From contig RXJR01000031.1 in NCBI GenBank assembly GCA_003963305.1, forward strand, positions 124,001 through 188,000: a stretch of DNA of 64,000 nt. Reading direction: 5' to 3'. Under the pieces are notes generated by a model. That model saw nothing but the letters and a program-made list of their open reading frames with translations. It was not told the origin of the DNA and searched no databases. The position numbers and the translations under genes were made by a program. Positions 35,443-44,228 of the stretch are shown piece by piece. The stretch is from Candidatus Melainabacteria bacterium. Lineage in GTDB: Bacteria > Cyanobacteriota > Vampirovibrionia > Obscuribacterales > Obscuribacteraceae. Every line of letters starts with the position of its first letter. The first letter of the stretch is position 1.

Positions 35443-36561
35443 ATGCCGACAAAAGCACTGACTGACACGAATCAAAAAACCAGAGAAGTACAAACAGAAA
35501 AAACAACCAGGTCAACGAAAGCAAACAAAACAGCAAAGTCGATGAGATCAGCAAAGTCGATGAGATCAGCAAAATCGATCGAATCAGAAAAGACAACCCA
35601 ATCAAAATCAAGCAGTCGAAGCGCAACAAGCTCGCGAACGAAAGCACCAGTTTCGATACCAATCAAAACTGAGGCGTTGCGAAAAGAGACGATTGCGAAA
35701 GCGATCGAAGAGCGGGACCCCGCAACACAATTTCAAGTAGCTCTCATGTACCTTGATCCGTCACTGGATCAAATAAACTACTCGAAAGCGGCAGTCTGGT
35801 TCATGAAGGCAGCGCATAGCGGTCATAATGCAGCTCAGTATAACCTCGGCTTACTGTATATGTCCGGCAAGGGCGTAGCACGCGATTTCCGCAAAGCTCA
35901 CGAGTATTTTTCACTGGCAGCGGCGGGAAATTTTGCGGAAGCGCAAAACAATCTGGGCTTCTTATATGAGCGCGGACTGGGTGTTGACTGCGACCAGCGT
36001 CAGGCATTTACCTGGTACGAATTATCTGCAAACAATGGATTAGCAAAGGCTCAATACAACGTTGCATCTATGTATAAGGTAGGCGTTGGCGTAGACGCCG
36101 ACGAACAGCGAGCCTTCAAATGGTTCCGCAAAGCAGCAGAGCAAGGGCACAGAATGTCCAAATACAATCTTGCCTGCGCCTATGCAGATGGTGTCGGGAC
36201 CATGGCAGACCCTATAGAAGCAGAAAAGTGGTTTATTTCCTTCGGCAAGGAGTCGGATCTCAACTTCCAGATCGAACTGGGTCTGAGATTTTATGCCGGT
36301 CGAGGTGTCAATAAAGACTACGATAAAGCAGCCAAATGGCTGTGCAAAGCAGCCAAGCAAGGCTCCTCAAGAGCCTTGTACAATCTGGGCATGCTCTACT
36401 TCTGCGGTGGTGCACTTCAATTGAACAAGAAAAGTGCACTGCGGCTGGTGCGCATGGCTGCAGAACGCGGCTATCCAAAGGCAAAAGCGTTTCTAAAACG
36501 CTATGAAAATGGCAAGCCGAGTGAAATAGACCACGGCAATCCAATCTTCGACGTGGACTAA
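35443..36561 (+). CDS. Sel1-repeat protein
   Basis: 372 residues. N-terminal ~65 residues are low-complexity Lys/Ser/Thr (repeated SAKSMR). Residues ~75-360 are about seven Sel1 repeats (for example AAQYNLGLLYMSGKGVARDF, AEAQNNLGFLYERGLGVD). Sel1 proteins are protein-interaction scaffolds. GGAGG lies 8 nt before ATG. No signal peptide. It is a close paralog of the gene at 56880-57851 over nearly the whole repeat region (shared FQIELGLRFYAG and KQGSSRALYNL blocks), and both carry an operator with TTTA centre upstream. Confidence 0.9.
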   Translation: MPTKALTDTNQKTREVQTEKTTRSTKANKTAKSMRSAKSMRSAKSIESEKTTQSKSSSRSATSSRTKAPVSIPIKTEALRKETIAKAIEERDPATQFQVALMYLDPSLDQINYSKAAVWFMKAAHSGHNAAQYNLGLLYMSGKGVARDFRKAHEYFSLAAAGNFAEAQNNLGFLYERGLGVDCDQRQAFTWYELSANNGLAKAQYNVASMYKVGVGVDADEQRAFKWFRKAAEQGHRMSKYNLACAYADGVGTMADPIEAEKWFISFGKESDLNFQIELGLRFYAGRGVNKDYDKAAKWLCKAAKQGSSRALYNLGMLYFCGGALQLNKKSALRLVRMAAERGYPKAKAFLKRYENGKPSEIDHGNPIFDVD

Positions 36562-36581
36562 TTTAGGCTCACGCCTAAATT
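36560..36581. terminator. Hairpin between convergent Sel1 and TPR genes
   Basis: Perfect 9-bp stem AATTTAGGC/GCCTAAATT with TCAC loop, overlapping the Sel1 stop codon. It could serve both converging genes. T-run is short. Confidence 0.5.
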
Positions 36582-36615
36582 AATCCACCGGAAGTGTATC
36601 AGGACTTAATCCGTT

Positions 36616-38601
36616 CTAGAACGCGTCTTTCAGACTGCCACCAAGATCGCTTAGACCAGTGCCAACCTTCTTGCCTATGTTGCCGATCGGCTGAAATAGC
36701 GCTGATATCTTCGAAGTCGATTGCCCGTTGTCAAGCTTATAGGCGGTCTCCTGACAAGCAGTGGCGCGTTTGCTGATTCTTTCGCGTTCCTTTGCCGGCA
36801 AATTCGGTTCAAGCGTCAGATAGGCCTTGTAATGGAGATTGGCTTCGCGCAAGGAAGCAGAATCCTTTTTGCCGTACTTTTCCAGTACTTCTGCAAGACC
36901 AAGATGCGCATCAGCCAGTCTTGGATTCGCATAGGCGGCAGCACGGTAGTTGTCAATCGCACTGGCGAGTTGTGCTCGTTTGGCCAGATCATTTGCCAGC
37001 GTCAACGATTGCTTTGCCTTGTCTCGTGCCGATCCAACATTTGCTAAGCCACGCTGTGCTCGGGCGTTGTTATCCGGTCCGGGGAAACCGCCTGCCTTCT
37101 TGTAGGCAGCAGTAGCGCTGTCCAAGTCGTGAATCAACAAAGACATATCTGCAACAGCAAAAGCATCATCGGCATTTTGACAGTCAGCAATCACAGTATT
37201 CATCGCCTGACTGGCGTCATTGAACTTAAACTGAGCCTGGCAAGCCTGCGCATAAGCGATGCGCTCGGGATCATTGCTCGGTACTCCAACTGCAGATAGA
37301 TCTACAGTTTGACCTGATAGAGCGCGCAACTTGCAATCAGCGAGTCGCAGCTGCAAATTGTTTGGATTCAATTTTATTGCTTGCTGCAACATGCGCTCAG
37401 CAGCTTCGAAGTTGTTCGAAACAAAAAATGCACCCGAAGCTTCCTTCTGAGATTTGAGCATGAGAGCAGTGGTCATGCCATTAACAGCAGAAACGTCTCC
37501 AGGAGCGTAGCTGAGCACAGTGTTGTACTCCTTCAACGCATCGTCGAGCTTATCGCTGCGCAAGAGCACATCGGCTAATTTACGATGCAGATCAATATTG
37601 TCTGGTTGCACCACCAAACCAGATCGCAATTGGGCCGCCGCGAATTCCAGATCACCGCGACCATTGTAGATGTCTGCGAGCCGAATGTATGCGTCGGCGT
37701 ATTCAGGCTTGATAGCTATGCAAGCGTTATATTCTTTGATCGCCGCAACAGAATTGCCTTGCAAACGATAGACATCTCCCATTACGAGATGAGCCGGCGC
37801 GCTATTTTTATTCAGCGAGAGCGCAGTATTCAGTTCATCGTGTGCAGCATCTAGCTGTCCAATTTTGACCAGAGCTTTTCCCAGCGCGTAGTGAGCGGCA
37901 CCGTTACTGGAACGGAGTTTGATTGCTTCTTTGAAATCTGCAATCGCACTTGAGGTATCGCCTTGATCAAGTGAAATCAACCCGCGATTTACGAAGGCAA
38001 CACCATATTTTGGTTCGGCAGCAATTGACTTTGCGAAACTTGCTTTTGCCTGGGCGGTATTACCCTGCGCTTTTGCGATCAGTCCCTGCACCAGCAAACC
38101 TTCCGGCATATTCGGATCGGAACGCAACGCCAGTTCAACTTCGGATTGTGCGCGTGTAAGCAGCGCGGCACGTTGATTGATAATGGTCATCGATGAAGAT
38201 TGCAAACGGTTCAGAGTAACGAACGCTATACCGACATGGGCAAGTGGATTCTGCGCGTCGATGGCGATCGCTTTGTTGAACTGCTGCTCAGCGCCATCCA
38301 ATTTGAACTGCAAAGCAAGGGCAAAACCAAGTCCGCACATCGCATTTGTATCTTTGGAATTCTGATTGAGCGCCGTTCGAAACGCATCGGTGGCTTTGGC
38401 GTAGTCACCACTCATCAAAGCAGCTTCGCCTTCTTTAACCCCGGCGCTGACGCTGCCTTTAAAGATCTGGTTTTCAGTGAAAGCTGGTTGCACCGTTGGC
38501 GTCACAGCGCCTTTGGCCAAGACCGCAAGTGGTCCAGCCATGATTGATATCGTGACCGCGGTGGCTGCAGCTAACTGTCGGTGAAAGAATTTTGTGTTCA
38601 C
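36616..38601 (-). CDS. Secreted TPR protein (about 14 repeats)
   Basis: 661 residues. Signal peptide (LAAATAVTISIMAGPLAVLAKG) then TPR units from ~55 to the end (GEAALMSGDYAKATDAFRTAL, GLGFALALQFKLDGAEQQFNKAI, NRGLISLDQGDTSSAIADFKEAI ...), closing with a Gly-rich helix (IGKKVGTGLSDLGG). A periplasmic scaffold. Start is GTG after AGAGGAAG. Confidence 0.88.
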   Translation of the reverse strand: MNTKFFHRQLAAATAVTISIMAGPLAVLAKGAVTPTVQPAFTENQIFKGSVSAGVKEGEAALMSGDYAKATDAFRTALNQNSKDTNAMCGLGFALALQFKLDGAEQQFNKAIAIDAQNPLAHVGIAFVTLNRLQSSSMTIINQRAALLTRAQSEVELALRSDPNMPEGLLVQGLIAKAQGNTAQAKASFAKSIAAEPKYGVAFVNRGLISLDQGDTSSAIADFKEAIKLRSSNGAAHYALGKALVKIGQLDAAHDELNTALSLNKNSAPAHLVMGDVYRLQGNSVAAIKEYNACIAIKPEYADAYIRLADIYNGRGDLEFAAAQLRSGLVVQPDNIDLHRKLADVLLRSDKLDDALKEYNTVLSYAPGDVSAVNGMTTALMLKSQKEASGAFFVSNNFEAAERMLQQAIKLNPNNLQLRLADCKLRALSGQTVDLSAVGVPSNDPERIAYAQACQAQFKFNDASQAMNTVIADCQNADDAFAVADMSLLIHDLDSATAAYKKAGGFPGPDNNARAQRGLANVGSARDKAKQSLTLANDLAKRAQLASAIDNYRAAAYANPRLADAHLGLAEVLEKYGKKDSASLREANLHYKAYLTLEPNLPAKERERISKRATACQETAYKLDNGQSTSKISALFQPIGNIGKKVGTGLSDLGGSLKDAF

Positions 38602-38867
38602 TTTAACTTCCTCTTAAACCAGTGATTGGACTTTCTAATCAGTCTTGAAACCAACTATGCAAAAGTGATATAGCCGCAGGCATATCGAAAAGATATCCAA
38701 ACGCGGACAAATCAATATTTGCAATCCCCGAGACCGGGGTGCCTCATCAATTTAGCATGTACCTGTCGAGCTTTCCCTTCATTACTCTCATGAAGCTTTC
38801 TCCGCGCTTATCCAGCAGAACCAGTGCCTCCAAAAGAGGCGCACAGTTGATGCTCAGAAAACCGAAG

Positions 38868-39632
38868 TTAATAGGCTTGCAATTTCGACGGCAACGATTT
38901 ATCTGGAAGATTCAACGTCTGCACCAGCCCGATGCGTTGCAGAGCCTGAAGCACGAGCCAGGACACATCGATTTCATGAGCAGCGAAGCCGCTGCGTGCA
39001 GAACCAGGAAAGGCATGATGGTTGTTGTGCCAGCCTTCTCCCAGAGTCAAAAAAGCTATCCACGGAACGTTGACGCTATTGTCTGACGTCTCGAAATTTC
39101 GATATCCATATTTAGGAATATGCGACACAAGATTGAGAATCAACGGCATCTGTTGCGCGGCTATACCAGCGAAAACGCTCGCCAACGCTATCCTCGAATC
39201 GACTAAGAAAAATAGAGAGATGCGCAGTAGAACACAAATGACAACGCATAAGAAATAGCCGCGGTAGAGATGCCCATCCTGATCAAGAAAGCGGTACAGA
39301 GGATCTTTCAAGAGGTCAGGGGTGAGCGCAGCCGGCGAAGTCTCATTCGTGTATCTAAACTTCAACATCCAGCCGGCGTATTGATAGAACCATACGGCGG
39401 ATGGACCATGAGGATCTGCTGCCGTGTCGGGATGTTTGTGATGAGCGCGATGAATTACCGCCCACGTAATTGGCGACCCTTCCATCGCCAGGTACCCGGC
39501 AAGCACGAAAAAGTATTCAACCACTTTGCTGCATTTAAAAGATCGATGCGACAGAAAACGGTGATAACCAACCGTGACACCGAGCATGTGAACTGTGTAC
39601 AGCAAAACAAAGGCGACTATAAATTCAATCAT
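38868..39632 (-). CDS. Membrane fatty-acid desaturase (acyl-CoA delta-9 type)
   Basis: 254 residues. The three diiron His boxes are intact: HRFLSH, HRAHHKH, and HNNHHAFPGSARSG. Hydrophobic pairs flank them. Inserts a double bond into acyl chains using O2 at the membrane. Somewhat shorter than typical (~300) but complete. Last gene of a five-gene operon: its start overlaps the previous stop by 4 bp (ATGA). In this context it may act on a product of the operon's ketosynthase and not on bulk lipids. Confidence 0.9.
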   Translation of the reverse strand: MIEFIVAFVLLYTVHMLGVTVGYHRFLSHRSFKCSKVVEYFFVLAGYLAMEGSPITWAVIHRAHHKHPDTAADPHGPSAVWFYQYAGWMLKFRYTNETSPAALTPDLLKDPLYRFLDQDGHLYRGYFLCVVICVLLRISLFFLVDSRIALASVFAGIAAQQMPLILNLVSHIPKYGYRNFETSDNSVNVPWIAFLTLGEGWHNNHHAFPGSARSGFAAHEIDVSWLVLQALQRIGLVQTLNLPDKSLPSKLQAY

Positions 39633-40489
39633 ACTGGCACTTTCTGCTTTAGTTTTGACTGAGCGTCACGCAATTGCAGCAGGTACTCATGCAAGTGTTC
39701 CGTAAACAGTCCATGCAGTACAAAGCGTTGCGAAAGGTGCAGTGGTCCCACCAGAAACATCGGATAAGTATTTCCAGCCAGGGCGGCGATCTCAGCATGC
39801 CCTGTGATGCGCGCCGCACGGATTGCAAGCGATTGATCGAATTGCAATGAATTGATAGATCGCTCATATTCAGAAGCCTTCAAGAGAACACAAAACAAAG
39901 CTTTGAATAATTCGTGAGCAGTTTCGAAGTCGACTACCTGTGCAAATTTCCGCTTGTTTACATCGAACGGAAAGTCAATATCGCGCATCAAAGAAAAGTC
40001 CAGTTTCTCCAACGGCACCGGCCAATCCTCCTCGGCTACGCTACCGAGGTCATGCAATGAATTGAATAGAACAATGTCGTGATCGATGAAAGTCTGTTTC
40101 ATGAAATCATCGATCTGGCAGGGATAAAGATCTGCAGGTGGAGTTTTGCAGTTCTTACTATTGGCAATGACGAAATTGATGATGTTGGATTCCGTCCAGA
40201 AGTGACGCAAGATAATGTAGTTAGCTTCTGGCGTTACAACATTTTTCATAAACCAACAAATGGTCGCCTGCAATGCGTGATGCGCTGAAAACTGAATCGG
40301 AAAGAGCCGCTTCAAAAAATATGCAGTGCACAGAGTGATAGTCGCGCCTAACCGGCAAACATGCATAACCGTCAGGCGTAACGGATGCTTCAAATTCACG
40401 AGCCAGCAACGAGCCGCTTCTTTGTCCATGGGCAGGCTATCATCGATTGCCAGAACATCGAACAATGATGGGTCGGCGCGATTATACAT
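39629..40489 (-). CDS. Unknown protein in the ketosynthase operon
   Basis: 286 residues, family not recognised. Hydrophobic stretches near 38-62 (LTVMHVCRLGATITLCTAYFL) and 72-90; His/Glu/Asp-rich motifs (FSAHHALQATICWFMKNVVTPEANYIILRHFWTE is split here only by context; LFNSLHDLG; FETAHELFKALF; HLHEYLLQL). The HH...E...H pattern could bind metal, but this is a guess. It overlaps the oxidase gene upstream by 8 bp and the desaturase downstream by 4 bp, so it must work in the same pathway. Confidence 0.7.
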   Translation of the reverse strand: MYNRADPSLFDVLAIDDSLPMDKEAARCWLVNLKHPLRLTVMHVCRLGATITLCTAYFLKRLFPIQFSAHHALQATICWFMKNVVTPEANYIILRHFWTESNIINFVIANSKNCKTPPADLYPCQIDDFMKQTFIDHDIVLFNSLHDLGSVAEEDWPVPLEKLDFSLMRDIDFPFDVNKRKFAQVVDFETAHELFKALFCVLLKASEYERSINSLQFDQSLAIRAARITGHAEIAALAGNTYPMFLVGPLHLSQRFVLHGLFTEHLHEYLLQLRDAQSKLKQKVPV

Positions 40490-41171
40490 TGTCTAATTCC
40501 TCTAACTGCATCGCATAAAGTCGGCTGACCACCTTGGCGGTCTTCACTATTTTATCGGATGCAGTTTCAGCATGTTGGTCGAGCAAGGCATAAAGTTTCT
40601 CGATGTGAGACTCGTCGTTTGCACCGTGATAGCTGAGAAACTTAGTCTTAGAAGGTTCGATGCAGAGCAAATCCTGAATGCGACCCGCCCACTTGTTAGC
40701 CATTTTCTCGCCCAAGCCCTCGATGATAAACATGGCACCCAGAAGATCGAGCGGATTCGGCTGGCTGGCCTGATTGAGAAGGTACGCGGCAAGCGCCTCC
40801 GTTCCGATGTTTCTAGGTGCACTGCGGATGGTATCGCGGTCTCCACCACAGGCAACATAGTCATTCTCGATCAATTCGTAATCACGGTGCTCCTCCAGGG
40901 CGTGGCGGATCACGACAGAACGAACCTCCGCGTACTCCGATGTGAAGCTGGACGCTGCCCGCGTAATCCAACGCGCACCTTCAACAACTTGCGGGCGCAA
41001 ATTACGCAGCAGAGTCATATAGTCTTCGTCAGAAAATGTTCCCTGCTCAAGACGTCGAATGATGGGAACGCGATTGAGCTGCCGCTCAAATTGCAGCCAG
41101 ACCGCCAGCAAATCACGTAAAGTCAACTGACCTGCCAGGCTGAGCGTCGTAGACTTATCTGCGGTAATCAT
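40482..41171 (-). CDS. Haem-oxygenase-like diiron oxidase (TenA/PqqC-fold)
   Basis: 229 residues, all-helical. Motifs fit the HDO superfamily (UndA, SznF, CADD type): Glu near RRLEQGTFS, E/H in VVEGARW, ALEEHRDYE (E-x-x-H), and NDESHIEKLYALL (E-x-x-H). Such enzymes use a diiron or iron centre and O2 to cleave or oxidise fatty acids or amino acids; UndA makes terminal alkenes from fatty acids. Start overlaps the ketosynthase stop by 4 bp (ATGA). Confidence 0.75.
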   Translation of the reverse strand: MITADKSTTLSLAGQLTLRDLLAVWLQFERQLNRVPIIRRLEQGTFSDEDYMTLLRNLRPQVVEGARWITRAASSFTSEYAEVRSVVIRHALEEHRDYELIENDYVACGGDRDTIRSAPRNIGTEALAAYLLNQASQPNPLDLLGAMFIIEGLGEKMANKWAGRIQDLLCIEPSKTKFLSYHGANDESHIEKLYALLDQHAETASDKIVKTAKVVSRLYAMQLEELDNV

Positions 41172-42403
41172 TGTTTGCCTCCGACGACTGTGAGTTTCAT
41201 GTATGCAGTTGTAAATCTACCGCTCTCGGGGATCGTACAAAAAAGCGTCTGACCCTCTTTCAATTCACCGCTCTGATAAAGCTCATCCAGCATAATGAAA
41301 ATTGAAGCGCAACCGGTATTACCTTTGGTGTACAGGTTCGTGAACCACTTCTCTTCAGGCACCATGCAACCGGATCGAGTCAGCAAATCAACGATTTTGC
41401 CTCGAAAAGTATGCGAAGAGTAGTGGCAAACGAAATAGTCGATTTCCTCGGGCTTGACCTTACCTTGCTTGATCAATCGCAAGAATCCTTCCACACCTAC
41501 TTTGACGATATTGTCCAGAATGCGAAGATTCTGTCTCAATAGAAGCGCACCGGAACGCTCCGCATCAGCGTAGGTTTCATAGTCTTGCCATGAGCGCTCG
41601 CGCAACAACGTTGCAGAGTTTGTCTTTCGTGCCGACTGCTGCAATTCACTCAGTTTCTCCAGTGACGGCGCCGCAGCAGATGCAGGTGAATAGTGCCCAG
41701 CCGACCATTGGCTTTGATCGGCGGTGCCGCAGGACATACATAGATCGAAATCTGACGCATATGACATCACCTCAATCCAATCGATGCGCAAACTGATTCC
41801 ACGAGGACGCGGCTTAGATTCAACCAGAAGTGCACCCGCACCGTCACTGAGCATCCAGCGTAAGAATTCCGCCTCCAGATCTAATGCTTCATGCTTGGCT
41901 GCTTCATATCTGCTCTTCTTCAGCAATCGAGAAGCAAGCTCAGAAGCGCACACAAGTGCCGTCTGCTTCTCACCCAGTTTCACTTGATTTGCTGCCGCCT
42001 TAAGCGCCATCACACCACTGCTGCATACGCCGTGAGTGCTGACTATTTCGCAGGCAGGAATATCCAACTCGGCTTGAACCATGCTTGCCAGGCCTGGCAA
42101 GGGTAGGTCACCTTGCGTCGAACCAACTGCGAGCAAATCAATATCATCACTGTCTGCAAAGGCATTATTCAAACAATGCAATGCAGCTTGAGCGGCGAGT
42201 TCGCTGCACTGATAGGTGCTTTGTTGATTATGATTCAATGCGTAGTGCCGGGTTTTAATGCCGTTTGCACGCAGAATTTTCTGTTTCAGTCTCGACGGTT
42301 TTCCATTCACCAGTCCGAGAATCGACTCTATTTCATCGTTGCAAATCGGAGGTCCCGGTAGAAAACTGCCAGAACTAGTTATAAACGCTTGTTGAGTGCT
42401 CAT
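41168..42403 (-). CDS. KAS III-type beta-ketoacyl synthase
   Basis: 411 residues, longer than FabH (~320). Thiolase-fold enzyme with catalytic Cys in VSTHGVCSSGVMAL, His in FVCHYSSHTF, and Asn in YTKGNTGCAS. It joins an acyl starter to malonyl-ACP or condenses two acyl-thioesters (OleA/FabH-like). An insert near 170-270 (KHEALDLEAEFLRW...WSAGHYSPASA) sets it apart from FabH. It starts directly after the preceding stop (TAA ATG). No acyl carrier protein gene lies in this operon. Confidence 0.85.
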   Translation of the reverse strand: MSTQQAFITSSGSFLPGPPICNDEIESILGLVNGKPSRLKQKILRANGIKTRHYALNHNQQSTYQCSELAAQAALHCLNNAFADSDDIDLLAVGSTQGDLPLPGLASMVQAELDIPACEIVSTHGVCSSGVMALKAAANQVKLGEKQTALVCASELASRLLKKSRYEAAKHEALDLEAEFLRWMLSDGAGALLVESKPRPRGISLRIDWIEVMSYASDFDLCMSCGTADQSQWSAGHYSPASAAAPSLEKLSELQQSARKTNSATLLRERSWQDYETYADAERSGALLLRQNLRILDNIVKVGVEGFLRLIKQGKVKPEEIDYFVCHYSSHTFRGKIVDLLTRSGCMVPEEKWFTNLYTKGNTGCASIFIMLDELYQSGELKEGQTLFCTIPESGRFTTAYMKLTVVGGKQ

Positions 42404-42994
42404 TTATGTAATCCCCTTAGAATCAGGATTGATTGAATGCCGGTGACGCCAACAACGAATGAATTCCTCTAAAAACGGCAATACATCAGCGAATAGCATC
42501 AGTGCGACGTAGCCGCAAACGTACCAGAAATCCAGAGGTTTCTCTCTCAAAGTGAGAGTCATCTGACCGTTCCAGTTGAGTGTGATCAAATCTACAAATG
42601 CATTCCAGTTGATGCAAATAATCAAAGCTACAATCACAAACGGCAAGACTTCGAGAAAGCTGTGTACATGAGTTTCCATAATCGAGATCTCACGCTTGTT
42701 TAGCGCGTATTTCACGTCGTGATGTGCGACCCACTCGTGAAACACCAGCACCGCAAACATGAGCAGAAGCAGCAAGACGTTGATTGTGAAAAACAAACCG
42801 AGGAAAACTGGAATTCCGATTTGTATTCCCATAACAGCGTGATAGACAGATTCTTTCATGCCGGTCGTCAACTCGATTTTAGACTTCCGGTGGCAGTAAT
42901 AGTCAGCAAAACCCATAACGAGCCAGAGCGGCAGGCAAACATACAAGATCATGTTGAATAACAACCGGTCAGTTGTAATGCTGCGAATATCCAT
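42404..42994 (-). CDS. His-rich integral membrane protein (possible fatty-acid hydroxylase-like)
   Basis: 196 residues, five or so membrane helices. Conserved-looking polar motifs: DYYCHRKSKIELTTG, FHEWVAHHDVKYA, and ETHVHSFLEVLPF. The H, HxxxHH and HxH groups recall membrane diiron hydroxylases/desaturases, but boxes are not canonical, so this is a weak suggestion. ATG at 42994 follows CAGGAG; longer upstream starts (to 43222) cross the 43.2 kb repeat array and look non-coding. First gene of the operon. Confidence 0.7.
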   Translation of the reverse strand: MDIRSITTDRLLFNMILYVCLPLWLVMGFADYYCHRKSKIELTTGMKESVYHAVMGIQIGIPVFLGLFFTINVLLLLLMFAVLVFHEWVAHHDVKYALNKREISIMETHVHSFLEVLPFVIVALIICINWNAFVDLITLNWNGQMTLTLREKPLDFWYVCGYVALMLFADVLPFLEEFIRCWRHRHSINPDSKGIT

Positions 42995-43162
42995 TTCGAC
43001 TCCTGCTTCCCGACAAATAAATGATGTCAAGGAAGCTGTATGCCCGAGCGGGAAAAACAACAGTTCACTCAGTGATCGGGTTATTGTAAAGCAATTGCAA
43101 GAACAACGGTGATGGACAAATCCAACAAAACACTTTACATTTGCCATCGCAGGCACACTCAA

Positions 43163-43308
43163 ATGGAGCGCATCAGTCCGAAGGCAATCGCACTTCATGG
43201 AGCGCATCCGTCCCGGATGCACCTGAATTGCTCAAATAGAGCGCATCCTTCCGAAGGCAACCGTACTCCATGGAGCGCATCCGTCCCGGATGCCCTAAGA
43301 CGTCAAAT
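43163..43308. repeat. 73-bp direct repeat, two copies, related to the 25.2 kb array
   Basis: Copies start at 43163 and 43236. Each has a first part (GAGCGCATC..TCCGAAGGCAA) and a second part (CATGGAGCGCATCCGTCCCGG). The second part is the inverse of the GGGACGG..GCGCTCCATGG core at 25176-25304. Lies between the starts of two divergent genes. Confidence 0.8.
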
Positions 43309-43318
43309 CGAGGTCAAT

Positions 43319-43798
43319 GTGAGCAGTTTTTTCCAGGAAGAAGACCCAACACCGCCAAACCCACGTTCTTATGAAGCATTCGGTCCAAAGCCCGAGAGCC
43401 TGGCAGAGATTGCAGAGAAGGCGAAACTCGATCATGGCGAAAACAGTTTCGAATATGCTTCTGCTCTCGTCAAATTGGGAGATGCGCACATGGTTCAAGG
43501 TCGCCTCGCCAATCCACGCGCGCAAGAGTGCTATGAGACGGCGCTGCAAATTGTGCAAAAAACCGACAACAGCCTGGCCGAAACAGCATTTGTGCTCGAC
43601 AAATTAGCAACAGTCAAGCACTCTTCAGGTGATACCGCGGGTGCTGCTACCGATTTGAAATCAGCGATGGAGTTATGGCAACTACTCGAGGCCGAAGCAA
43701 GGTTCGTTACAGATACTTATATATCCAGACGCGCCGAAGATCTGGAACGAATGGAAAAGGTAGTAGCTTTTGAAAACATTCGCCCGCCTGAGTTGTGA
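43319..43798 (+). CDS. Short TPR-like protein
   Basis: About 160 residues, no signal peptide. Helical repeats ~25-130 (EYASALVKLGDAHMVQGR..AQECYETALQIV). GTG at 43319 is chosen since GAGG stands just upstream; the open frame continues back to 43109 but that part is translated repeat. Function unknown. Confidence 0.65.
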   Translation: MSSFFQEEDPTPPNPRSYEAFGPKPESLAEIAEKAKLDHGENSFEYASALVKLGDAHMVQGRLANPRAQECYETALQIVQKTDNSLAETAFVLDKLATVKHSSGDTAGAATDLKSAMELWQLLEAEARFVTDTYISRRAEDLERMEKVVAFENIRPPEL

Positions 43799-43954
43799 AC
43801 CGTAACGCCGCCACAAATTAATCACTCAGCAAAAACTCAAATCAGAGAATTAATTCCGCCTTCGCGCAGCCTTAACCTTGCCTTAGTCAATAGCTGCGAC
43901 AGTACGCTTGTCGTTAACAACAAGACAATTTACTTCTCTTTTGAGGAATGACAA

Positions 43955-44155
43955 ATGTACGGAAACCTGAACGATATCATCGAAGTAGAATCCTGGAACA
44001 CATCAGGTAGCAGCACCCAATATTGGCTTCGAAAAGAGGAACTCAAACTGTTGATGCAACGCATACAATCGATTGCAGAGCAACGAGCCGAAACGAACGC
44101 CAATTCGCAATTACGTTGCGCGGAGCATGAAAAGCTAAACTACCCGATTCGATAG
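43955..44155 (+). CDS. Small protein, unknown function
   Basis: 66 residues: MYGNLNDIIEVESWNTS... with a Lys/Glu/Arg-rich helix (RKEELKLLMQRIQSIAEQRAE). GAGG lies 9-10 nt before the ATG, the best evidence that it is real. No signal peptide, no known family. Confidence 0.5.
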   Translation: MYGNLNDIIEVESWNTSGSSTQYWLRKEELKLLMQRIQSIAEQRAETNANSQLRCAEHEKLNYPIR

Positions 44156-44228
44156 ACTCTGCACTCGACAGAGAACCTGCAACAGTAAATCGACAGGGCT
44201 GCTGCATCCAATCCACAGGGTTGCAAAT

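Noticed and set aside
43295-43310. GACGTC near 43300 as an operator copy
   Set aside because: Half-sites touch with no 4-bp centre; not the same motif.
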